6,571 nucleotides of DNA, taken from Bdellovibrionales bacterium (GTDB lineage: Bacteria; Bdellovibrionota; Bdellovibrionia; Bdellovibrionales; UBA1609). Where the stretch lies: NCBI GenBank assembly GCA_028279085.1, contig JANQSX010000118.1:1-6571 (forward strand), in the 5' to 3' direction. Every line of letters starts with the position of its first letter. Within the stretch, counting starts at the first letter, position 1. Positions 1 through 6,069 of the stretch are shown in pieces. Under the pieces are notes generated by a model. The model did not search any database. It was not told where the DNA came from and saw only the letters and a list, made by a program, of their open reading frames with translations. A program made the translations under genes and the position numbers.

Positions 1-13
1 TGTGATTAGCCAT
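1..13 (-). CDS. rpsT: Ribosomal protein S20, first four codons only (partial)
   Basis: Read on the minus strand, an ATG at 13-11 opens M-A-N-H and the next codon begins with A. This matches the nearly invariant MANHKSA start of bacterial 30S protein S20. A strong Shine-Dalgarno (AGGGGAG, complement of 20-26) lies 6 nt upstream, as expected for a highly expressed ribosomal gene. From general knowledge, rpsT lies next to murJ/mviN in many proteobacteria, and here the two are divergent. Only 13 bases are visible, so the call rests on the start peptide, the ribosome binding site and the neighbour. Any other protein starting MANH would look the same. Confidence 0.6.
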
Positions 14-19
14 AATTTA

Positions 20-26
20 CTCCCCT
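20..26 (-). promoter_or_regulatory. Strong ribosome binding site of rpsT
   Basis: The minus strand reads AAGGGGAG and then six bases (TAAATT) before the ATG at 13. It is one of the best Shine-Dalgarno matches in the window and decides the rpsT start. Confidence 0.65.
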
Positions 27-41
27 TATTAGAATAAAAGG

Positions 42-68
42 TTTATCATGGCTTTTTTCATCTGACAA
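42..68 (-). promoter_or_regulatory. Possible rpsT promoter
   Basis: On the minus strand TTGTCA (complement of 63-68, five of six to the -35 consensus) is followed after 15 bp by GATAAA (complement of 42-47, four of six to the -10). The spacing is short, and a 17-bp spacing would give only TAAACC. Position and direction fit rpsT, but this is a weak sequence-only call. Confidence 0.3.
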
Positions 69-114
69 GTTTTAAGTTTTGTTGGAGTATGTATTTTAGA
101 TAGTACTTTTAAAT

Positions 115-120
115 AGGAAG
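115..120 (+). promoter_or_regulatory. Ribosome binding site deciding the GTG start of murJ
   Basis: AGGAAG lies four bases before the GTG at 125 (AGGA six bases before). No ATG in this frame lies nearby upstream, and the first internal ATG (codon 21) is already inside the conserved first helix, so GTG is the start. Confidence 0.6.
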
Positions 121-124
121 AATT

Positions 125-1735
125 GTGGCTATTTTTTTTAAAAAGCAAGAAGGTAATCAAAAGGTGGTACGTTCCGCTTTGCTCATGTCAACGGGAACTT
201 TTATGTCTCGTATTTTGGGTATGGTTAGAGACATGATAATAGGTGCTTTTTTTTCCAGAACGGAAACAGATGCTTTTTTCGTTGCTTTCAGAATGCCTAA
301 TTTTTTTCGTCGGTTTTTAGGGGAAGGTGCTCTTTCCATTAGTTTTATCCCTGTTTTCATACAGTGTTTATCTGAATCTTCTCAGGAGCAATCAGAGCAA
401 AGAGCCAGGAATCTAATGAACAGTGTCTATACTGTTTTATTGGTAGTTGTTTCCATTTTAACTGTATTGGGTATTATCTTTATGGATCCCTTATTGCGCA
501 CTCTTTTTGCCGGTACTCCTTTTGCAGAAGTGGAAGGAAAAGTGCGAATGGCTGTGATGATGGCTCGTTTGTTATTTGTTTATTTATTTTTAGTGACTCT
601 TTATGCTTATTTTACAGGTATTGCTAATGCTTTGGGGAGGTTTTTTATTCCCGCTTTAGCACCGGCTTTTTTAAATATTTGTATCATCGTGTTTTCTTTT
701 TTTCCAAAAGATATTTTTGCCTTTCCTCCTTTGCTTTTATGTTGGGGGGTATTAGCAGGTGGTGTTATTCAAGTGGGTTTAACAGGGGCTTTGCTTTTTC
801 GTTTAGGCTTTTTACCTTATCCCGGTTTTTCTTTTTCTAATAGTGATTTAAAACTTATGGGTAGTCGTTTTCTACCAGGTATTTTCGGAGTGGGAGGCTT
901 TGCCCTGATTGGCTTGTTAAATTTATATTTTTCCGGCTGGTTGGAGGAGGGGACTCACACTTATATTTACTATGGAGATAGATTATTAGAACTTCCCCGT
1001 TCCTTGATCGCTATTAGCTTGGGAACGGCTTTACTTCCCAGTCTTTCCCATTTCGTAGCTCAGGGAAAAAAAACACAAATGTTGGAAACCGCCGCCGATC
1101 AAAGAGATATATTGTTATTTCTTATTTTACCTTGCGCTTTATTTTTTTATTATTTGGGTCTTCCAATCGTGGAAGTTTTGTTTCAAAGGGGACGGTTTGA
1201 TGCTTTTACGGCAAAGCAAACAGCTATAGTGTTAAAAATTTATTCTTTATTGCTTATTAGTTCATCTCTATCACGAGTCTTGGCCACTTGTTTTTATGCT
1301 GTAAAAAACACTTGGTATCCAGCCGTTTGTTCCTGTTTATATGTTTTGTTTCATTGGTTTTTTACTCCTTATATGATTAGAGTTTTTGGGTTGGAGGGTC
1401 TAATAGGAGCAACTGTTGTGTCTAATTTTTTCTTTATGTGTCTTTTGGCGGGAGCTTACCCTTATTTTGTTGGACGATTCTATTTATTCAGAACTGTGAA
1501 AAGGTTGCTTTGTTCTCTACCGATATTGGCTGTCCTTGCGGTATACTTTTTCTTTTCTTTTGATTTTTGTATAAAAGTTTTTAGAAATTTTATGAGTGGA
1601 CTTCTTCCTTCTTTATGCGCGCTCTTATTTGTGATGGCTTCTACTGTTTTTATATATTTTGGATCGGCCTTCTTATTGCGTTTACCTCAAGCGGAAGAAT
1701 TTCTAAAACTGATAAAGAAAAAAGTAAAAAAATAA
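125..1735 (+). CDS. murJ: MurJ (MviN) lipid II flippase
   Basis: Inner-membrane MOP-superfamily flippase that moves the peptidoglycan precursor lipid II to the periplasmic face; essential for wall synthesis in most bacteria. The 536 residues and dense hydrophobic segments fit the usual 14-helix MurJ. Visible family signatures are SRILGMVRD (R29, R35), TDAFFVAFRMPN (D49, R56), RRFLGEGALS (R62, E67) and GDRLLELP (D285, R286). By position these match E. coli residues R18, R24, D39, K46, R52, E57, D269 and R270, so the cavity charges are kept (K46 as Arg). The start is GTG at 125, with AGGAAG at 115-120 as ribosome binding site. The C-terminus is a lysine-rich tail (KLIKKKVKK). It is divergent from rpsT, a familiar pairing. 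Nothing suggests damage. The N-terminal block looks like Bdellovibrio-type MurJ, from memory. Confidence 0.95.
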   Translation: MAIFFKKQEGNQKVVRSALLMSTGTFMSRILGMVRDMIIGAFFSRTETDAFFVAFRMPNFFRRFLGEGALSISFIPVFIQCLSESSQEQSEQRARNLMNSVYTVLLVVVSILTVLGIIFMDPLLRTLFAGTPFAEVEGKVRMAVMMARLLFVYLFLVTLYAYFTGIANALGRFFIPALAPAFLNICIIVFSFFPKDIFAFPPLLLCWGVLAGGVIQVGLTGALLFRLGFLPYPGFSFSNSDLKLMGSRFLPGIFGVGGFALIGLLNLYFSGWLEEGTHTYIYYGDRLLELPRSLIAISLGTALLPSLSHFVAQGKKTQMLETAADQRDILLFLILPCALFFYYLGLPIVEVLFQRGRFDAFTAKQTAIVLKIYSLLLISSSLSRVLATCFYAVKNTWYPAVCSCLYVLFHWFFTPYMIRVFGLEGLIGATVVSNFFFMCLLAGAYPYFVGRFYLFRTVKRLLCSLPILAVLAVYFFFSFDFCIKVFRNFMSGLLPSLCALLFVMASTVFIYFGSAFLLRLPQAEEFLKLIKKKVKK

Positions 1736-1748
1736 TCAATATTTTTTT
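1726..1748 (+). terminator. Weak A/T hairpin at the end of murJ
   Basis: Seven A plus TA (1726-1734) can pair with TA plus seven T (1740-1748) around a five-base loop, and the murJ stop codon lies inside it. The stem has no G-C pair, so it would be a poor intrinsic terminator. The run of T on the coding strand is the only supporting sign. Confidence 0.25.
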
Positions 1749-1885
1749 ATTCTTTGCTTCCCTTCAAATATAAGAGTTTACTCACTATATCTGATGGAGT
1801 CGATCTTGGAAAAGTATGAGGCTTGTTAGATTGATCATAAAGTCCAATCTCTCCGTGCAGATAAAACCTTGGTGACCTCTATTTG

Positions 1886-1902
1886 TGAGTAAAAAATACT
1901 CA
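1886..1902. repeat. Inverted repeat TGAGTA-N5-TACTCA
   Basis: TGAGTA (1886-1891) and TACTCA (1897-1902) are exact reverse complements separated by AAAAA. The 11-mer AAAAATACTCA (1892-1902) recurs at 2011-2021 inside the ATPase promoter. A perfect 10-bp palindrome ACTCATGAGT lies between the two operators at 1985-1994. The shared ACTCA/TGAGT words suggest one recognition motif used several times upstream of the ATPase. Confidence 0.4.
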
Positions 1903-1922
1903 AAAACTTGTGCGTGATTTTT
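1902..1922. repeat. Left copy of a 21-bp near-repeat flanking the ATPase gene
   Basis: Nineteen of 21 positions match 3231-3251 in direct orientation; both copies hold TGCGTGATTTTT, and the two differing bases are adjacent (TG versus GT). The copies bracket the ATPase gene and its control region. This may be a duplication left by insertion, or chance in AT-rich DNA. Confidence 0.35.
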
Positions 1923-1966
1923 GTGTGATCCATTAGTTTGCAGAGTTTTTATAGCTATTAGCATAT

Positions 1967-2022
1967 TTGACAATGGTCAAAAAAACTCATGAGTAAAGTT
2001 GACAATAGTCAAAAATACTCAT
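1967..2022 (+). promoter_or_regulatory. Tandem 24-bp repeat carrying two operator-like dyads
   Basis: Two direct repeats, 1967-1990 and 1999-2022, agree at 22 of 24 positions and are offset by 32 bp, about three helical turns. Each begins with a dyad: TTGACAATGGTCAA (1967-1980) and TTGACAATAGTCAA (1999-2012), that is TTGAC-N4-GTCAA. Each ends in ACTCAT. Two helically phased dyads over a promoter are the usual form of a binding site for a dimeric regulator. The regulator is not identifiable. Autoregulation by the ATPase, which carries a winged-helix-like segment, is possible but is inference. Confidence 0.65.
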
Positions 2023-2027
2023 ATTAT
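1999..2027 (+). promoter_or_regulatory. Near-consensus sigma-70-type promoter of the ATPase gene
   Basis: TTGACA (1999-2004, six of six) is followed by exactly 17 bp and then TATTAT (2022-2027, five of six). The -35 is the left half of the second operator dyad, so a bound protein would block RNA polymerase. Transcription would begin near 2034, only about six bases before the ATG at 2041. The mRNA would then be almost leaderless, which fits the lack of a clear Shine-Dalgarno. It also argues against the in-frame TTG at 1999 as the start codon. Confidence 0.7.
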
Positions 2028-2040
2028 ATTCAGTAGATTT

Positions 2041-3171
2041 ATGAAAATTATTGAAAGATATTTAAAAAAGGATATTAAGGCGGATTTAAAAGATAAGATG
2101 GTTTTCATCAATGGTCCAAGGCAGGCGGGAAAAACCACATTAGCTCTTTCCTTTTTAAAAGATTCCAGCCCAAAAAACCCATGTTATCTAAATTATGACT
2201 ACATTGCAGATAGAGAACTTATCCTTAAAGGGCGCTTCCCGGGAAATCAAAAAATTATTATCCTGGATGAAATCCACAAATATGCAAGATGGAGAAATTT
2301 AATTAAAGGGTTTTATGATAAATATAAAAAATCTTTTTTAGTAACAGGCTCTGCTCGCTTTTCCCACTATAGACGGGGAGGAGATTCTCTTCTCGGGCGC
2401 TATTACCTGTATCGCCTTCATCCATTGTCTTTAAGAGAAATTCATTCAAAACCAACAGCTAAAGATTTAGAAGAACTCCTTAAATGGGGAGGCTTTCCTG
2501 AACCTTTTTTAAAAGCTAAAACAAAAATTTTAAATAGATGGCATAAAAATTGTAAAGAGCTTCTTGTACATGAAGATATAAGAGATTTGGAAAATATCAG
2601 AGAGTTGAGTTTAATAGAACTTTTGGTAAATGCTTTACCGGAAAGAGTCGGTGCCCCTTTATCTATAAAAAGTCTTATGGAGGATTTGCAAGTTGCTCAC
2701 AAAACAGTGGAAAAATGGCTTTCTATTTTAGAAAGTTTTTACTTTTGCTTTCGTATTCCCCCTTTTGGCTCACCTTCTATTCGTGCCGTAAAAAAAGAAA
2801 AAAAACTTTACTTGTATGACTGGTCTTATATTCAGGAGAAGGGTATCCGATTTGAAAACCTTATGGCTTGCCAATTGTTGAAATATTGTCACTTTTTAGA
2901 AGATACAGAAGGATTAAAAATGGAACTGAGGTTTTTAAGAGATACTGACAAAAGAGAAGTGGATTTTGTAGTGATAAAAAATAAAAAACCTCTCTTTGCA
3001 GTGGAGTGTAAATCAGGAGACAAAAATCCGGCGCCTTCTATAAAATACTTTAAACATAGAACCTCCATTCCTGTTTTTTATCAAGTCCATTTAAAAACAG
3101 CAGATGTTGAGACTCCTTATGGAAGGATACTCCCCTTTACAACATTCTGTAAAGAGTTAAATATGCCTTGA
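2041..3171 (+). CDS. AAA-family ATPase with C-terminal DUF4143 domain
   Basis: Cytoplasmic P-loop ATPase of the AAA_14/DUF4143 type, a widespread accessory family whose cellular role is not settled. From the ATG at 2041 it is 376 residues, about the usual size. Domains in order: Walker A GPRQAGKTT (25-33), Walker B IIILDEIHK (72-80), sensor-like LVTGSAR (100-106), a winged-helix-like stretch around 206-235 (SIKSLMEDL, VAHKTVEKWL), then a DUF4143 end with EVDFVV (D308) and AVECKSG (E322, K324). The D...ExK arrangement resembles a PD-(D/E)xK nuclease core and is intact. An in-frame TTG at 1999 would add 14 residues but overlaps the promoter, so I chose the ATG. The gene stands alone with its own operator-bearing promoter between unrelated genes, consistent with horizontal acquisition. 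Nuclease activity is not shown. Confidence 0.9.
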   Translation: MKIIERYLKKDIKADLKDKMVFINGPRQAGKTTLALSFLKDSSPKNPCYLNYDYIADRELILKGRFPGNQKIIILDEIHKYARWRNLIKGFYDKYKKSFLVTGSARFSHYRRGGDSLLGRYYLYRLHPLSLREIHSKPTAKDLEELLKWGGFPEPFLKAKTKILNRWHKNCKELLVHEDIRDLENIRELSLIELLVNALPERVGAPLSIKSLMEDLQVAHKTVEKWLSILESFYFCFRIPPFGSPSIRAVKKEKKLYLYDWSYIQEKGIRFENLMACQLLKYCHFLEDTEGLKMELRFLRDTDKREVDFVVIKNKKPLFAVECKSGDKNPAPSIKYFKHRTSIPVFYQVHLKTADVETPYGRILPFTTFCKELNMP

Positions 3172-3184
3172 GTTTTTTATTACT

Positions 3185-3298
3185 CTAAAGACCTAAAAAA
3201 GAGACTACTCTCTCTTTTAAAATTTCTACAAAAAACTGTTGCGTGATTTTTATCCGTAATTTTAATTTAATTTGTCGTTTCATTTCTATCTTATTCAT
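3185..3298 (-). CDS. Possible 37-residue basic small protein
   Basis: I do not recognise this product. On the minus strand an ATG at 3298 is preceded by a perfect AGGAGG (complement of 3306-3311) at a spacing of seven bases, the best ribosome binding site in the window. It opens a 37-codon frame ending in TAG at 3187-3185. The peptide begins MNKIEMKRQIKLKLRIK and ends in a hydrophobic stretch (FFVEIL, VVSFLGL). It is strongly basic at the front and looks helical and amphipathic. It lies 131 nt downstream of the prepilin stop on the same strand, so it could share that transcript. The T-rich hairpin overlaps its end, and a short AT-rich frame can arise by chance. The ribosome binding site is the main support. 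Confidence 0.4.
   Translation of the reverse strand: MNKIEMKRQIKLKLRIKITQQFFVEILKERVVSFLGL
3195..3220. terminator. Possible bidirectional terminator between convergent genes
   Basis: AAAAGAGA (3197-3204) pairs with TCTCTTTT (3211-3218) around a six-base loop, starting 26 nt after the ATPase stop. The minus strand continues into a run of six T; the plus strand has four T within the stem end. It is placed as expected between converging transcripts, but the stem has few G-C pairs. It overlaps the last codons of the possible small minus-strand gene. Confidence 0.35.
3231..3251. repeat. Right copy of the 21-bp near-repeat flanking the ATPase gene
   Basis: Partner of 1902-1922, 1,329 bp away in the same orientation, 60 bases past the ATPase stop. 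It lies inside the possible small minus-strand gene. No transposase or terminal inverted repeats are visible around either copy. Confidence 0.35.
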
Positions 3299-3429
3299 TT
3301 AAGATCCTCCTATTTAAAATTGTCTAAAATAAGAGAGAACTTGCCACTTGTCACCTATCTATTGGGATTCTACAAGCAAACCAACCCATAACATCCCGTA
3401 CACTTCATTTTTTTATAAATTTTTATTTA

Positions 3430-4695
<1,266 letters not shown>

Positions 4696-4714
4696 TGTTA
4701 TTGCCCTTTCGCTA

Positions 4715-4726
4715 ATCTCTTGAGAT
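4715..4726. repeat. Small dyad upstream of the prepilin start
   Basis: ATCTC and GAGAT flank a central TT, 20 bases upstream of the ATG at 4695 and just before the ribosome binding site. It could be a minor RNA hairpin or an operator half. The length is close to what chance allows. Confidence 0.25.
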
Positions 4727-4740
4727 AAATTGTTAATGGT

Positions 4741-4780
4741 GTGTCGCGACACTGTTGTCGCGACCAGGTTGCAACAACAG
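4741..4780. repeat. GC-rich cluster of nested palindromes between the two minus-strand genes
   Basis: A perfect 12-bp palindrome GTGTCGCGACAC (4741-4752) abuts a 29-bp dyad (4752-4780). Its arms, CTGTTGTCGCGACC and GGTTGCAACAACAG, match at 12 of 14 positions around a single central A. Within it are TCGCGA at 4744-4749 and 4758-4763 and TTGCAA at 4769-4774. The segment is far richer in G+C than its surroundings. No T-run follows on either strand, so it is not a classic terminator. Operator, recombination site or small repeat element all remain possible. Confidence 0.65.
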
Positions 4781-4875
4781 GCTGTCCATATCTCGTCAAA
4801 ATAATTTCTTATGTTTTTTAATATACTTTTGGTTCATTGTGACTTAAGAGATTTATTTCTAATTATTTTAAAAAA

Positions 4876-5400
4876 CTACTGTACACTTGTTCCTGATCCA
4901 CCGCTACTACTGCTGCTACCGCTGCTGGTAGTACCACTGTCATCATCATCTTCGGATGCTTGAACGGAGATAGTTTCAGTACAGGTTCTACATCTTTTTA
5001 TATTATTTTCTACTGTGCATTGTTCTTCGGTTTTACAAGTACCGACACCACTGTCATCAGTTGTACATGCCCAATCCACAGCTTCTCCACCTAAGCCACC
5101 GGTACTGCCATCATTTAAAGTCGTTACACTGTTACATCCTGGTGGAATGCTGTTACTTTTGGAGGGACACTTTTTAGTTAAGCCCTGACAGCTAGGATGT
5201 AAAAGAGAACTTTGTTCTACAGCAACAGGGCACACTCGTGTATTGCTTTTGCAGTCTTGGCTCACAAACACACCTTCCATTACTGCTTTAGGACACTCTA
5301 CTACTTTTGTTACTTTTTTCTTTCTTCTGAGAAATCCCGCATCGGCTGGTAAAAGAGTAAAGGCAATAGCTACAATAAATGACATATAAAATATTTTCAT
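4876..5400 (-). CDS. Secreted cysteine-rich protein with Ser/Gly tail
   Basis: I do not recognise the family. The 174-residue product starts with a Sec signal peptide (hydrophobic 8-17, ADA cleavage box at 19-21), so it should reach the periplasm or outside. A basic patch RRKKK (25-29) follows. Then three units with an exact 21-residue period begin with Cys-Pro at 36, 57 and 78, and each is closed by a second Cys at 50, 71 and 89. Five more cysteines (112, 122, 128, 137, 140) give 11 in all, and the odd number leaves one free or intermolecular. The end is an acidic run (EDDDD, 150-154) and a Ser/Gly-rich tail. ATG at 5400 has AAGGAG six bases upstream. It precedes the prepilin gene on the same strand, so a shared surface function is plausible but unproven. 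Confidence 0.8.
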   Translation of the reverse strand: MKIFYMSFIVAIAFTLLPADAGFLRRKKKVTKVVECPKAVMEGVFVSQDCKSNTRVCPVAVEQSSLLHPSCQGLTKKCPSKSNSIPPGCNSVTTLNDGSTGGLGGEAVDWACTTDDSGVGTCKTEEQCTVENNIKRCRTCTETISVQASEDDDDSGTTSSGSSSSSGGSGTSVQ

Positions 5401-5406
5401 TAAATA

Positions 5407-5412
5407 CTCCTT
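5407..5412 (-). promoter_or_regulatory. Strong ribosome binding site of the Cys-rich gene
   Basis: The minus strand reads AAGGAG six bases before the ATG at 5400. This fixes the start and supports the gene being real, since its product has no recognised relatives. Confidence 0.7.
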
Positions 5413-5622
5413 CTTTCTTAGTTTATAAAAGAATTATTGTGCCTATTTTATCAGATTTTATCATTTTTGGTTTGTTTAAACATTGAATTTTTATAGATAA
5501 TTTTTATTTATATCATTTTGATACGATTTTTAGCTATTATTTAAACAGTTGGCCTGGCCTTTTGTTTGAGGTGAATATTTGAATAATGATATAGAAAGAA
5601 AAATGATATAGACGGAATAGGA
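5413..5622. promoter_or_regulatory. Divergent control region between the Cys-rich gene and ybeY
   Basis: This AT-rich stretch must hold both divergent promoters. A GGCC-T-GGCC dyad at 5551-5559, the only GC-rich spot, sits within a longer imperfect dyad (AAACA at 5543-5547, TGTTT at 5563-5567). An 11-bp direct repeat AATGATATAGA occurs at 5585-5595 and 5602-5612 just before ybeY, each copy with a TATAGA -10-like word. TTGAGG (5566-5571) is 18 bp upstream of the first TATAGA and is a weak promoter candidate. For ybeY, AGGA at 5619-5622 is nine bases before the ATG. Confidence 0.35.
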
Positions 5623-5631
5623 ATAAATAAG

Positions 5632-6066
5632 ATGAAAATACAAATTATCAATAATAGTGAGCAAACCATTGACAAAAAAGATTTAACCCAATGGGTATGT
5701 AAGGTATGTGATGAAATAAAGGAAAGGCATATTCAAACAAAACTTTTAAATAAAAATCTTGTTTTGGTTTTCGTTAGTGAAAAAGAAATACAAAGATTAA
5801 ATAAAGTTTTTCGTCACAAAGATTCAATAACTGATATTCTTAGCTTTTCCGCTGTAGAGGAAGGTTCACTAGGGGAGCTGGCTCTTTGTCTTTCTGTTAT
5901 TGATAAAAAAAAACCAAAAGATTTTTCAAAGGAAGAATGGCTGTATTATTTGATTTTGCATGGCATATTGCATTTGCTGGGCTTTGAGCATGAGAATGGA
6001 GGGGCTGCCGCTCAAAAAATGTATCAACTTCAGGATTCTGTATTTTCAAAATTAATAGGAAAATAA
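5632..6066 (+). CDS. ybeY: YbeY endoribonuclease / 16S rRNA maturation factor
   Basis: YbeY (UPF0054) is a zinc-dependent single-strand RNase acting in 16S rRNA 3'-end maturation and ribosome quality control in the cytoplasm. The signature HGILHLLGFEH supplies the three zinc-binding histidines H110, H114 and H120. The upstream family block FRHKDSITDILSFS (60-73, with R61) and LGELALC (80-86) are also present. At 144 residues it is slightly shorter than the usual 150-160, with a compact N-terminus and no extension. The start at ATG 5632 is preceded by AGGA at nine bases. The next gene begins three bases after its stop, so they are probably co-transcribed. In many bacteria ybeY sits with phoH and a CBS-domain transporter gene; that arrangement is not visible here. 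Confidence 0.93.
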   Translation: MKIQIINNSEQTIDKKDLTQWVCKVCDEIKERHIQTKLLNKNLVLVFVSEKEIQRLNKVFRHKDSITDILSFSAVEEGSLGELALCLSVIDKKKPKDFSKEEWLYYLILHGILHLLGFEHENGGAAAQKMYQLQDSVFSKLIGK

Positions 6067-6069
6067 AAG

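Larger units (their letters stand above)
1736..1966. other. Gap between murJ and the ATPase control region, no recognisable gene
   Basis: This stretch has no open frame with a convincing ribosome binding site. A 62-codon minus-strand frame (1785-1973) has no Shine-Dalgarno and no recognisable family, and the plus strand is broken by stops in every frame. It contains a 6-bp inverted repeat, TGAGTA (1886-1891) and TACTCA (1897-1902), and the left copy of a 21-bp near-repeat (1902-1922) that recurs downstream of the ATPase. It may be decayed DNA left by insertion of the ATPase gene, but I recognise no remnant. Confidence 0.5.

Noticed and set aside
1785..1973. 62-codon open frame on the minus strand between murJ and the ATPase
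   Set aside because: No Shine-Dalgarno, no recognisable family, and it overlaps the first operator dyad of the ATPase gene; probably chance.
1989..2036. 15-codon leader ORF ending four bases before the ATPase ATG
   Set aside because: It lies mostly upstream of the predicted transcript start and has no ribosome binding site, so it cannot be translated from that promoter.
1999..2040. TTG at 1999 as start of the ATPase, adding 14 residues
   Set aside because: The TTG is the first half of the -35 hexamer of a near-consensus promoter, and family members start close to the MKIIERYL block.
1736..3429. ATPase region as a complete insertion sequence
   Set aside because: No transposase, no terminal inverted repeats and no clear short target duplication; only a near-repeat brackets the gene.
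4696..4752. GTG at 4752 as start of the prepilin gene
   Set aside because: It lies within the 12-bp palindrome, has no clear ribosome binding site, and gives an even longer leader; the ATG at 4695 is better supported.
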